NCBI RefSeq assembly: GCF_009760925.1
Contig: NZ_VRLV01000003.1
Span: forward strand, 558,001 to 622,000
Reading direction: 5' to 3'
From: Nonomuraea typhae
Lineage (GTDB): Bacteria > Actinomycetota > Actinomycetes > Streptosporangiales > Streptosporangiaceae
DNA: 64,000 nucleotides
A program made the translations under genes and the position numbers. Of the stretch, positions 33,858 through 41,949 are shown piece by piece (positions within the stretch are counted from its first letter, which is position 1; each line of letters starts with the position of its first letter). The notes under the pieces were generated by a model that saw only the letters and a list, made by a program, of their open reading frames with translations, had not been told where the DNA came from and did no database searches.

Positions 33858-33878
33858 AATCGTTGACAGTTGACGATT
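33858..33878. promoter_or_regulatory. Candidate GntR operator
   Basis: AATCGT-9 bp-ACGATT is an inverted repeat that also contains the direct repeat GTTGAC-A-GTTGAC, placed between the gntR gene and the sugar-acid operon. The embedded TTGACA could be a -35 element of the operon, so a bound repressor would block polymerase. Confidence 0.5.
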
Positions 33879-33924
33879 CTGAGAGAGAAGCTCCTCCCAA
33901 CCACCCCCGGAACGAGGGAGCAAG

Positions 33925-35034
33925 ATGAAGATCAAGGACATCCGGGCCAGCGTGCACACCACCTCCATCGAAGTGCCGCTGCTGGAGGGCAGGGTCGCCG
34001 GATACGGCAGGGCCGAGCAGAAGGAGTTCGTCTTCTGCGAGGTCGAGACCGACGAGGGCCTGACCGGCGTGTCGATCACCGGCCACTTCCTGGCCAGGTC
34101 CGTCGTCGCCGCCCTCGAGCACCACTTCCTGCCCGCCGTACTCGACCTCGACCCGCGCGACATCGAAGCCGTCCACCAGCGCGTCTGGCAGAAGCTCAAC
34201 CCGCGCACGATGACCGGCGTGGTCTCCAGCGCCCTGTCCCTGCTGGACATCGCCCTGTGGGACATCGCCGGCAAGCACGAGGGCCGCCCGGTCGCCTCCC
34301 TGCTCGGCGGCGCCCGCACCCAGCTGCCGGTCTACGTGACGTTCGGCTTCCCGCAGTACGACAAGGACCAGCTGGCCGAGGCCGCCCGCCTGCAGGTGGC
34401 GGCCGGCTTCACCGCGCTGAAGATGGTCGTCGCCGTGGACAAGGGCGGCTGGCGCGAGGACGCCCGGCGCATCCGCGCCGTGCGCGAGGCGGTGGGCGGC
34501 GACATCGACCTCATGATCGACGCCAACTACCTGTTCACCCCCACCGACGCCAAGTACCTGGCCCGCGCGGTCGAGGACTGCCATCTGACCTGGTTCGAGG
34601 AGCCGCTGCACCAGAACGACGCCCGCGCCATGGCCGACCTGCGCGAGCACACCTCGATCCCGCTGGCCGCCGGGCAGATGGAAGGCCATCGCTGGCGCCT
34701 GCGCGAGCTGGTCGAACGGCGGGCCGTGGACATCCTCCAGCCCAACCCCTGCTACTGCGGCGGCTTCACCGAGGCCCGCAAGGCCGCCCACCTGGCCCAG
34801 ATCTACAACCTGCCGATCGCGCACGGCGGCGGCTGGCCGCTGTTCAGCATGCACACCCTCGCGGGGCTGATGAACGGCTGGATCCTCGAATGGCACATCG
34901 GCATGGGCCAGGTCGGGCAGCAGCTGTTCCCCGGCTCCCCCGCGCCCGAGGCGGGGAAGATCTCGATCTCCGGCAAGCCGGGGCTCGGCCTCGACGTCGA
35001 TCGCGGGGCGCTCCACGACACCCTGGTGAGGTAG
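33925..35034 (+). CDS. Mandelate racemase/muconate lactonizing enzyme family protein
   Basis: 369 residues of the enolase superfamily: an N-terminal capping domain (about 1-125) and a TIM barrel with the metal ligands MIDANYLF (Asp), WFEEPLHQND (Glu) and AAGQMEGHRW (Glu). The second-strand lysine site reads ALKMVV rather than Lys-x-Lys, and the sixth-strand acid/base may be the His in IAHGGGW. The family removes an alpha proton from carboxylate substrates, often dehydrating or epimerising sugar acids. It is first in an operon with a dicarboxylate symporter and a tartrate-dehydratase-like enzyme. Confidence 0.88.
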   Translation: MKIKDIRASVHTTSIEVPLLEGRVAGYGRAEQKEFVFCEVETDEGLTGVSITGHFLARSVVAALEHHFLPAVLDLDPRDIEAVHQRVWQKLNPRTMTGVVSSALSLLDIALWDIAGKHEGRPVASLLGGARTQLPVYVTFGFPQYDKDQLAEAARLQVAAGFTALKMVVAVDKGGWREDARRIRAVREAVGGDIDLMIDANYLFTPTDAKYLARAVEDCHLTWFEEPLHQNDARAMADLREHTSIPLAAGQMEGHRWRLRELVERRAVDILQPNPCYCGGFTEARKAAHLAQIYNLPIAHGGGWPLFSMHTLAGLMNGWILEWHIGMGQVGQQLFPGSPAPEAGKISISGKPGLGLDVDRGALHDTLVR

Positions 35035-35036
35035 CC

Positions 35037-36326
35037 ATGCGGGCATTAGCACGCAACACCAGCATGCAGGTGCTGGTCGCGGCCATCGCCGCCGCGGTGT
35101 TCGGGCTGGTGTGGCCGGACGTCGGCGCCCAGCTCAAGCCCCTGGCCGACACCTTCATCGCGCTCATCAAGCTGGTCATCGCGCCCGTGGTGTTCCTGGT
35201 CGTGGTCAGCGGCATCGTCTCGGCCGGCAACCTGAAGTCCGTCGGCAGGATCGCGCTGAAGGCGATCATCTACTTCGAGATCGTCACCACCATCGGCATG
35301 CTCATCGGGCTGGCCGCCGTCAACCTCCTGCAGCCCGGCGCCGGGGTCGCCCCACCCGCCGGCGCCTCGGAGGACGTGACGGACTACGTCAAGGGCGGCA
35401 CCGAGCGCACCTTCGCCGAGTGGATCACCCACATGATCCCCGACAACGCCGTCGGCTCCTTCGCCACCGGCGAGGTCCTCCAGGTGCTGATCTTCGCCGT
35501 GCTGTTCGCCGTGGCCCTGCTGGCCCTGCCGCAGGAGGTCGGCGAGCCCATCGCCCGCGGCTGCACGCGCCTGGCCGAGGTGTTCTTCAGCATGATCCGC
35601 TTCATCATGTACCTGGCGCCGATCGGCACCTTCGGCGCCGTCGCCTACACCGTCGGCAAGTACGGGCCCGAGACCCTGACCGCGCTCATGAAGCTCGTCG
35701 GCGTCTCCGTCCTCGCGCTGGCCGTCTTCATGCTGGTCGTCCTGGTCCCCGTGTGCCGCATGGCCGGCTTCTCCTACCTGCGCCTGGTCCGCGCCCTGCG
35801 CCGCGAGCTCTACATCGTGCTGGGGACCTCGTCGTCCGAGTCGGTCATGCCGCAGCTCATGGCCCGCCTGGAGGAGTTCGGCTGCAAGCGCTCGGTCGTG
35901 GGGCTGGTCGTCCCGACCGGCTACTCCTTCAACCTCGACGGCGTGGCCGTGGTCATCCCCATCTGCGTCGTCTTCATCGGCCAGGTGTACGGCGTGCCGC
36001 TCAGCTTCGGCGACCAGCTCCTGCTGTTCCTGGTCTTCCTGGTGCTGTCCAAGGGCACCGCCGGGGTGACCGGGTCGGCGTTCGTGACGCTGGCCAACAC
36101 CGTGGCGGCCGTGCGGCTGGTGCCCATCGCCGGCCTGGCCCTGGTGCTGTCGGTCGACCGCTTCCTCTCCCTGATCAGGGCCGTCACGAACGTGCTCGGC
36201 AACGCCGTGGCCGCGGTGGTCGTGGCCCGCTGGGAGGAGGGCGGCCTCGACCGGGACAAGTTCGAGCAGACCATCGGCTACCCGAGCAAGGAGAAGGTCC
36301 ATGCCGCAGATCATCGGCATTCATGA
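35037..36326 (+). CDS. Dicarboxylate/amino acid:cation symporter (DctA/GltP family)
   Basis: 429 residues, about eight membrane helices plus re-entrant loops. Family motifs are visible: a serine-rich hairpin GTSSSESVMPQLM (about 262-274), PTGYSFNLDGVAVV (about 294-307) and SKGTAGVTGSAFVTL (about 337-351). It brings in C4-dicarboxylates or acidic amino acids with cations. Starting two bases after the first dehydratase gene and overlapping the next by 26 bp, it is surely part of the operon and probably imports its substrate. Confidence 0.92.
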   Translation: MRALARNTSMQVLVAAIAAAVFGLVWPDVGAQLKPLADTFIALIKLVIAPVVFLVVVSGIVSAGNLKSVGRIALKAIIYFEIVTTIGMLIGLAAVNLLQPGAGVAPPAGASEDVTDYVKGGTERTFAEWITHMIPDNAVGSFATGEVLQVLIFAVLFAVALLALPQEVGEPIARGCTRLAEVFFSMIRFIMYLAPIGTFGAVAYTVGKYGPETLTALMKLVGVSVLALAVFMLVVLVPVCRMAGFSYLRLVRALRRELYIVLGTSSSESVMPQLMARLEEFGCKRSVVGLVVPTGYSFNLDGVAVVIPICVVFIGQVYGVPLSFGDQLLLFLVFLVLSKGTAGVTGSAFVTLANTVAAVRLVPIAGLALVLSVDRFLSLIRAVTNVLGNAVAAVVVARWEEGGLDRDKFEQTIGYPSKEKVHAADHRHS

Positions 36327-37467
36327 GGGAACCATCCCGATCAGCTCGTCCATCGCCAACGCCTACATCGACTTCAGCCGCATGGACTGCTCCATCGTGG
36401 CGATCGTCAGCGACGTCATGCGCGACGGCCGCCCGCTGACCGGCTACGGCTTCAGCTCCAACGGCCGCTACAGCGCCGGCGACATCATCCGCCGCCGCAT
36501 CGCCCCCCGCCTCCTGGAAGCCGACCCCGACGACCTGCTGACCGGCGACGGCGTCACCTTCGACCCGGTCAAGGCGCTGCCGGTCATGACCAGCGGCGAG
36601 AAGCCCGGCGGCCACGGCGAACGCTCCGTCGCGATCGGCGTCCTGGACATGGCGCTGCACGACCTGGCCGCCAAGATCGAGGACAAGCCTCTCTACCGGT
36701 GGCTGTCCGACCGTCACGCCCTCGGCGAGCCGGACGAGTCCGTCTTCGTCTACGCCGCGGGCGGCTACTACGCCCCCGGCAAGACGCTCAAGGACCTCCA
36801 GGAGGAGATGCGGCGCTTCCTCGGCCTCGGCTACACCACCGTCAAGATGAAGATCGGCGGCGCGTCGCTGACAGAGGACCTGCGCCGCGTCGAGGCCGTC
36901 CTCGACGTCGTGGACGGCTCCCGCCTGGCCGTGGACGCCAACGGCCGCTTCGACCTCGCCACCGCGCTGGCGTACGGCAAGGCCCTGGAGCCCTACGGCC
37001 TGGCCTGGTACGAGGAACCCGGCGACCCGCTCGACCACGCCCTGCACGCCACCCTGGCCGAGCACTACCCGGGGCCGCTGGCCACCGGCGAGAACCTGTT
37101 CTCCCTCCAAGACGCCCGCAACCTGCTGCGCTACGCGGGCATGCGCCCCGACCGCGACATCATCCAGATCGACCCGGTGCTGAGCTACGGCCTGGCCGAG
37201 TACCTGCGCATCCACGCCATGCTGCGCCGGCGCGGCTGGTCGCCCCGGCGCTGCATCCCGCACGGCGGGCACCAGTTCGCCCTGCACATCTCGGCCGCGC
37301 TCAAGCTCGGCGGGAACGAGTCCTACCCGGGCGAGTTCGAACCCACGGGCGGCTTCGCCGACGACGCCGTCGTGGAGAACGGGCGCATCCGGCTGCCGGA
37401 CCTGCCGGGCATCGGCTTCGAGAACAAGGCAAAGCTGCACCAGGTCTTCCAGTCCCTGCACACCTGA
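36301..37467 (+). CDS. D-tartrate dehydratase-like enolase-superfamily enzyme
   Basis: 388 residues. The N terminus (SSSIANAYIDFSRMDCSIVAIVSDV, GYGFSSNGRY) and GEKPGGHGERSVAIGVLDMALHDLAAKI match the D-tartrate dehydratase group. Active-site features are complete: VKMKIGG (Lys-x-Lys), VDANGRF, YEEPGDPLD, ATGENLF and IPHGGHQFAL with the acid/base His. It would dehydrate a hydroxy-dicarboxylate such as tartrate to oxaloacetate; the exact isomer is unproven. It overlaps the symporter gene by 26 bp, and the symporter probably supplies its substrate. Confidence 0.85.
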   Translation: MPQIIGIHEGTIPISSSIANAYIDFSRMDCSIVAIVSDVMRDGRPLTGYGFSSNGRYSAGDIIRRRIAPRLLEADPDDLLTGDGVTFDPVKALPVMTSGEKPGGHGERSVAIGVLDMALHDLAAKIEDKPLYRWLSDRHALGEPDESVFVYAAGGYYAPGKTLKDLQEEMRRFLGLGYTTVKMKIGGASLTEDLRRVEAVLDVVDGSRLAVDANGRFDLATALAYGKALEPYGLAWYEEPGDPLDHALHATLAEHYPGPLATGENLFSLQDARNLLRYAGMRPDRDIIQIDPVLSYGLAEYLRIHAMLRRRGWSPRRCIPHGGHQFALHISAALKLGGNESYPGEFEPTGGFADDAVVENGRIRLPDLPGIGFENKAKLHQVFQSLHT

Positions 37468-37671
37468 CCCAGCCCGGCCGTGGAGGCGGTCAGAGGGGTG
37501 GAGACGCAGGTAACCGGCCGGCGGGGCGCTCGTCACGGCGGCCCGCCCCGCACGCCGGCCGGCCGTCCCCCTGGACGGGGGCCGGCCACGTGCGGCGGGT
37601 GGGGGTGGGCGCGGCTCCGCCGTACCAGAGGGACCGCGACCGCCGCGCTCACCATGGACCGCAACCACCGC
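37468..37671. other. Intergenic region with GC-rich inverted repeats
   Basis: The 204 bp between the convergent sugar-acid operon and the ABC-F gene hold several GC-rich dyads, the clearest being CCGTCC-CCCT-GGACGG near 37563-37578 inside longer GGCC repeats. These probably act as terminators for both sides. No gene was recognised here. Confidence 0.4.
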
Positions 37672-39288
37672 CTATAGGGACAGGCGCGGCCAATCGGACA
37701 GGTCGCGCAGGAGCTGGCGATCGTGGGTGGCCAGCACGACGGCCGCCTGCGTGGCGCGCAGGGCCTCGGTCAGCTCCTCCACCAGCGCCATCGACAGGTG
37801 GTTGGTCGGCTCGTCCAGGATCACCACCTGCGGGCGGGCGGCCAGCAGCATGGCCAGGTCCAGGCGGCGCTGCTGGCCGATCGACAGCTCGCGCACCGGC
37901 TTGTGCGCGGCCTCGGCGGGCAGCAGGCCGAGCTGGGACAGTCCCACCCGGTCCGGCTCGGCCAGCACGCCCCGGCTGACCGGGCGTGCGGTCGCGGCCT
38001 CGAACACCTCGTAGGCGGGCCGGTGCGACGGCGGCGGCGACTCCTGCCACAGCACCCCGATCCGCCCGCCGCGCTGCACGCTCCCGGCGTCGGGCTCGAG
38101 CGCCCCGGCGAGTACGGCCAGCAGCGTCGATTTCCCGGCGCCGTTGGGACCGGTCACCACGAGCCTCTCGCCGGCGCGCAGGTGCAGCGACTGCGGCGTG
38201 CGCAACCGGTCGCGTACCTCGACGCCGTCGGCGCGCAGCAGCGTCACTCCGGTCGGCGCGGGCAGCGGCGGCGCCTGGAAGCGCATCGGCGGCTTGGGCA
38301 CGTCCAGCACCTGGGCCTCCAGCGCTTCCTGGCGCCGGTGCACGGCCCGGACCAGGGCGGGCGCCCGGGTCGCGCGGGTGTGCTTGCCGGTGCCCTTGTC
38401 GGGGCGCCAGCCGGACTGCAGCCGGTTCTGCGCGGCCGACAGGTCGTCGGCCAGGCGGCGGCGTTCGCTCTGCTGGTCGCGGTAGTCGGACTCCCAGCGT
38501 TCACGCTCGGCCAGGCGGCCCTCGCGGTAGCCGGCGTAGCCGCCGCCGTAGGTACGGGGCAGGCCGTCGCGGGTCGGGTCGAGGTCGAGCACGGTCGTCA
38601 CGACGTCGTCCAGCAGCGCCCGGTCGTGGCTGACCAGCACCACCGCGCCCGGGTGCTCGCGCAGCCTGGCGGTCAGGTACGCCAGCCCGGCGGCGTCGAG
38701 ATGGTTGGTCGGCTCGTCGAGCAGCAGCAGGTCGTGCCCGGCCCCGAGCAGGCAGGCCAGCCTGATGCGGTAACGCTGCCCGACCGACAGGCCGGCCAGC
38801 GGGCGGGTGCGGTCGTCCACGGCGCCGAGCGCGGCCAGCGAGACGTCGACGCGCCGGTCGGCCTCCCAGGCGTCCAGCGATTCGGCGTCGGCCAGCGCGC
38901 GGGCGTAGTCCTCCTCGGCGCCGGGCCGTCCCTCGGCCAGGGCGGCCGTGGCCTCCTCGAAGGCGGCCAGGACCCGCCGGACCCCGGCCAGTTCGACGTC
39001 GATGAGGTCGCCGACGGTCCGGTCGTCACCGACGGGCATCTCCTGGTCGGCCACACCGGCCGTGCCGACGCGGGTGACCTCGCCGGAGTCCGGGACCAGG
39101 GCGCCGGCCAGCACCTGCAGCAGGGTGGTCTTGCCCCGGCCGTTCTCGCCGACCACGCCCAGGCGGTCGCCAGGGGAGACGGTCACGGTGACGCCGTTGA
39201 GCACCTGCCGGCCGCCGCGGACGACGCGGACCTCGGTCGCGGCCAGGTGAGCACGTGCGCGGGCGGGCAGGGAAAGAGCGGTAGACAC
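37672..39288 (-). CDS. ABC-F family ATPase, antibiotic-resistance type
   Basis: 538 residues from a GTG at 39288 with GGAGG four bases upstream. Two ATPase domains are joined by a linker with no membrane part: Walker A GENGRGKTT and GPNGAGKST, signatures LSVGQRYRI and LSIGQQRRL, Walker B LLLLDEPTNHLD and VVILDEPTNHLS. The interdomain linker (about 245-330) is long and basic. Such proteins bind the ribosomal E site and push out bound antibiotics (OleB, VmlR and LmrC types). A very short leader ORF and a hairpin precede it, which is the usual control for resistance ABC-F genes. Confidence 0.88.
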   Translation of the reverse strand: MSTALSLPARARAHLAATEVRVVRGGRQVLNGVTVTVSPGDRLGVVGENGRGKTTLLQVLAGALVPDSGEVTRVGTAGVADQEMPVGDDRTVGDLIDVELAGVRRVLAAFEEATAALAEGRPGAEEDYARALADAESLDAWEADRRVDVSLAALGAVDDRTRPLAGLSVGQRYRIRLACLLGAGHDLLLLDEPTNHLDAAGLAYLTARLREHPGAVVLVSHDRALLDDVVTTVLDLDPTRDGLPRTYGGGYAGYREGRLAERERWESDYRDQQSERRRLADDLSAAQNRLQSGWRPDKGTGKHTRATRAPALVRAVHRRQEALEAQVLDVPKPPMRFQAPPLPAPTGVTLLRADGVEVRDRLRTPQSLHLRAGERLVVTGPNGAGKSTLLAVLAGALEPDAGSVQRGGRIGVLWQESPPPSHRPAYEVFEAATARPVSRGVLAEPDRVGLSQLGLLPAEAAHKPVRELSIGQQRRLDLAMLLAARPQVVILDEPTNHLSMALVEELTEALRATQAAVVLATHDRQLLRDLSDWPRLSL

Positions 39289-39302
39289 GCTTCCTCCAAG
39301 AG

Positions 39303-39320
39303 GCGGGGTGGAAACCCCGC
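39303..39320 (-). promoter_or_regulatory. Hairpin before the ABC-F start codon
   Basis: GCGGGGT / ACCCCGC, a 7-bp stem with a 4-nt loop, lies between the leader peptide ORF and the ABC-F ribosome-binding site. It could be the anti-antiterminator or a terminator arm of an attenuator. Confidence 0.45.
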
Positions 39321-39411
39321 AAAGAAACGGACGGCGGATGCGCCTCGCCGCGCCCGGGGCCGCATCGTGGGCCTGCATCGGGCGTAGTCGGGGGCTCGGC
39401 GCCGTCCCCTC

Positions 39412-39435
39412 TTAGAGGAAGAAGTAATAGTGCAT
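39412..39435 (-). CDS. ABC-F leader peptide
   Basis: ATG at 39435 opens a seven-residue ORF, MHYYFFL, ending TAA at 39412, preceded by an AAGGT sequence eight bases upstream. It lies about 120 bp before the ABC-F start on the same strand. Resistance ABC-F genes are often controlled by drug-dependent stalling on short, aromatic-rich leader peptides. The aromatic run TyrTyrPhePhe is consistent with that role. Confidence 0.6.
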   Translation of the reverse strand: MHYYFFL

Positions 39436-39473
39436 GTCGGTGACCTTATCGGGTGTCCTGTTGCGGTCGCACC

Positions 39474-39818
39474 TTATTTATCGGTACGGCCGGCCAGCAC
39501 GGCGAACACCACCACGTTGTCCGCGTACTCCCGGGTGACCGGGTCGAACGCCCCGCCGCAGGTGATGAGGCGGAGCTGGGCCGGGCCGGTGCCGGCGTAG
39601 ACGCGGTCGGCGGGGAACTCCCGCTTGGGGAACGTCTCCACCAAGCCGACCCGGAACGTGGCCGTGCGCCGGTCGGCGCGGACGACCTTGATCAGCGCGC
39701 CGGGTTCGAGCCCGGCGACGCCGTGGAAGACGGCCGGTCCGGTCGGGGAGTCCGCGTGGCCCGTAGAGGGCGGCGCACCGCCCCGGCCGGCGGGATCAGC
39801 GGGACGCCTGCCCGCACG
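39474..39818 (-). pseudogene. Class F sortase, N-terminally truncated
   Basis: The 114-codon frame encodes the C-terminal two thirds of a class F sortase: STGHADSPTGPAVFHGVAG holds the catalytic His, RLITCGGAF the catalytic Cys and TREYADNVVVFA the Arg that follows. The N-terminal membrane anchor and first beta strands are missing. The frame opens right after the TGA of the preceding surface-protein gene, in the same frame and with no ATG or GTG nearby, so a deletion seems to have removed about 80-100 codons. Sortases link surface proteins to the cell wall. Confidence 0.65.
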
Positions 39819-40388
39819 TCAGCCGCCTCCGCCCGGCCGCCGCCACTTCCATCTCCCCGGGGTGCCGCGCCGTCCCAGGGTGCCGCGCCGGGTCCAGACG
39901 GCGGCGCCCACCACGGCCAGGGACAATCCCGCGGCGCCCGGCAGCCAGGTGAGCGAGCCCTCCCCCGTGGTGGGCTCGCTCACCGTCACGTCCACGCCGC
40001 CTGACAGGCGGGCGGCCCCGCCGTACCCCGTGTGGGCGCCCCCGTGCGGGCGCCCGCCGACCACCAGGAGGACGTCCTGGCCGCTCGCCTCGCCGTCGCA
40101 GTATCCGTAGACCGGCTGCCGGCCGCGCGGGGTGCCGGCCGGGACGCGCACGTCGTCCTCCCAGCGGCCGCCGGCGAAGCCGTCGATCGGGATCTCGCCG
40201 AACGAGGCGGGCCCGTCGATCCGCCCCGTCTCGGTGTCCGGGCCGCAGCGCAGCCGCACCGTCAGCCATCCCCCGGCCCGTACCTCGGACGGCCAGATCG
40301 CCAGCCCGTCATCCGCGTGCGCCGGAGCCACCCCCGCGGCCGGCACGGCGACGGCGAGCCCGATCACGGTCGCGATGATCACCCGCAC
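39819..40388 (-). CDS. Surface-type secreted protein with C-terminal membrane anchor, sortase partner
   Basis: 189 residues from a GTG at 40388 that has GGAGG six bases upstream. The protein has a signal peptide (about 1-25, ending APAHA), a beta-rich domain (about 28-125, LAIWPSEVRAGGWLTVRLRC with one likely disulphide), a short Thr/Gly linker, a C-terminal transmembrane helix (about 150-168) and a basic tail. This layout is typical of proteins encoded with class F sortases in actinomycetes. Its sortase partner, which directly follows, is truncated. Confidence 0.7.
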   Translation of the reverse strand: MRVIIATVIGLAVAVPAAGVAPAHADDGLAIWPSEVRAGGWLTVRLRCGPDTETGRIDGPASFGEIPIDGFAGGRWEDDVRVPAGTPRGRQPVYGYCDGEASGQDVLLVVGGRPHGGAHTGYGGAARLSGGVDVTVSEPTTGEGSLTWLPGAAGLSLAVVGAAVWTRRGTLGRRGTPGRWKWRRPGGGG

Positions 40389-40463
40389 CCGGCACCTCCA
40401 GCGATGATCGGCTATCAATCACCACTTACCGCCGCGGGGCCCAACGTAATATCCGCAGACTGG

Positions 40464-41021
40464 CTACGGGGTGTAAATCTCCTGCACCCGGACGATCTTC
40501 CCCTTGTAGACGGTGATCAGCGACGGGCGCTCGGTCGTCTTGAACCGCTTGATCAGCGCCGCGCGCGAGCACTTCTTGTTGCCGAGGCCGGTGCGCCGGT
40601 CCACGGTCATGGCGGCCGAGCTCGGCTTGCAGCCGAACGCCGACAGGAACACCACGTTCTTCGCGATCGGCGAGGCGTAGGCGGTCACGTCACCCTCGGG
40701 CGGGCCGACGAAGTAGCCCTCGGTGTGCTTGTCCTTCTTCCACTTGATCGGCTCGTATTCCGCCTTGCCGCCCCTGATGTGGGTGATCCAGCCGCGCAGG
40801 ATGCCGTCGCGGCGCGAGTGGACGCCCTTGGTGAAGTCGTGCCCGGGATCCTTCTGGAACGTGGTCCCGAAGATCTCGGGCGCCTTGAACGTGGGCGTGG
40901 CCGCAAAGGACGCCGCAAGGGCCGGCGTGTAGGTCGAACCGGCCTGAGCGCTGCCGGCGAAGGACAAGGCCACGGCGCCCGTAGCGGCACCGGCCAGAAG
41001 GATTCGGGTCAAAGTCTTCAC
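40464..41021 (-). CDS. Secreted protein of unknown function
   Basis: 185 residues from a GTG at 41021 (MKTLTRILLAGAATGAVALSFAGSAQA), whose first 27 residues form a clear Sec signal peptide. A GTG at 41036 is also in frame. The mature part is rich in Lys and aromatic residues, with two cysteines (FGCKPSS, KKCSRA) that may form a disulphide. I recognise no family. It lies between the sortase partner gene and the prcBA terminator. Confidence 0.65.
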   Translation of the reverse strand: MKTLTRILLAGAATGAVALSFAGSAQAGSTYTPALAASFAATPTFKAPEIFGTTFQKDPGHDFTKGVHSRRDGILRGWITHIRGGKAEYEPIKWKKDKHTEGYFVGPPEGDVTAYASPIAKNVVFLSAFGCKPSSAAMTVDRRTGLGNKKCSRAALIKRFKTTERPSLITVYKGKIVRVQEIYTP

Positions 41022-41077
41022 GAGATCTTCGACCACGGTTGCGGCCGAAAAGTTCGCGGTGGGTGACCGGAAACACA

Positions 41078-41112
41078 GGGGCGCCGTGGCCGGAAGCCGG
41101 CCACGGCGCCCC
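41078..41112. terminator. prcBA operon terminator
   Basis: A perfect 16-bp stem (GGGGCGCCGTGGCCGG / CCGGCCACGGCGCCCC) with a 3-nt loop lies 12 bp after the prcA stop codon. It is the strongest hairpin in the window and would end prcBA transcription before it reaches the secreted-protein gene. Confidence 0.85.
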
Positions 41113-41124
41113 GCAGGCGCGGCG

Positions 41125-41934
41125 TTACAGCGGCGACGAGCCGTCGTCGACGTCCCCGTCGGGCCCGGTGGGCGGTCCGGTGGGCGCGTCACCCGGCTCC
41201 GATGCCTGCCCGGCTTCGGAGGAGGCGGGCGTTTCGGCGGCCGGCGGCGCGGCCGGGAGGATGCGCTCCAGGCGGGTCCCGGTCAGCCGCAGGAACTTGC
41301 GGTTCTCCCGGTTGCGGTCGAGCACGGCCACCTCGAGCTGGGCCACCGGCGGCCGCTCGCCGCCCGGCTCGGTCAGCGCCACCAGCGCCACCTCGAGCGC
41401 GTCGGCCAGCGGCATCGCCTCGCGGTAGCGCTCCTTCAGCCGCCCGGCCACGGCCTCGGCCTGACCGCCCATGACCGTGAAGCCGTGCTCGTCGAAGACC
41501 GAGCCGTCGAAGGTGAGCCGGTAGATGGCGTCCCCGTCGGGCTGGTCGCCGACCTCGGCCACGACCACCTCGACCTCGAGCGACTTGATCGACTCGGTGA
41601 AGATGCGGCCGAGGTTGGAGGCGTACAGGTTGGCCAGGCCGCGGCCGGTGACGTCGGAGCGGTCGTAGGTGTAGCCGTTGATGTCGGCGTAGCGGATGCC
41701 GCCGAGGCGCAGCTCCTCGAACTCGTTGTAGCGGCCCACCGCGGCGAAACCGATGCGGTCGTAGATCTCGCTGATCTTGTGCAGCGCCCGCGACGGGTTG
41801 GGCGCGACGAACAGGATGCCGTCCTGGTACTGCAGCACCACGACCGAGCGGCCTCGCGCGATGCCCTTGCGCGCGTAGTCCGCCTTGTCCCGCATGATCT
41901 GCTCAGGGGAGGCATATCCAAAAGGCATGGACAC
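41125..41934 (-). CDS. prcA: Proteasome subunit alpha PrcA
   Basis: 269 residues. The N terminus MPFGYASPEQIMRDKADYARKGIARG is the typical gating segment and alpha-subunit helix; NGYTYDRSDVTGRGLANLYASNLG and GGQAEAVAGRLKERY follow. The last 45 residues are an acidic Pro-rich tail. It forms the outer rings of the 20S core and docks the ARC/Mpa ATPase. The GTG at 41934 fits AAGGA nine bases upstream better than the ATG at 41928. It begins 15 bases after prcB. Confidence 0.97.
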   Translation of the reverse strand: MSMPFGYASPEQIMRDKADYARKGIARGRSVVVLQYQDGILFVAPNPSRALHKISEIYDRIGFAAVGRYNEFEELRLGGIRYADINGYTYDRSDVTGRGLANLYASNLGRIFTESIKSLEVEVVVAEVGDQPDGDAIYRLTFDGSVFDEHGFTVMGGQAEAVAGRLKERYREAMPLADALEVALVALTEPGGERPPVAQLEVAVLDRNRENRKFLRLTGTRLERILPAAPPAAETPASSEAGQASEPGDAPTGPPTGPDGDVDDGSSPL

Positions 41935-41949
41935 CGCAGGTGTTCCTTT

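Noticed and set aside
37480-37677. 65-codon plus-strand ORF after the tartrate-dehydratase-like gene
   Set aside because: It covers GC-rich inverted repeats that look like terminators and shows no ribosome-binding site or domain.
39690-39730. tRNA-like T-arm (GGTTCGAGCCC)
   Set aside because: No cloverleaf or anticodon arm can be built around it, and it lies in the sortase coding remnant.
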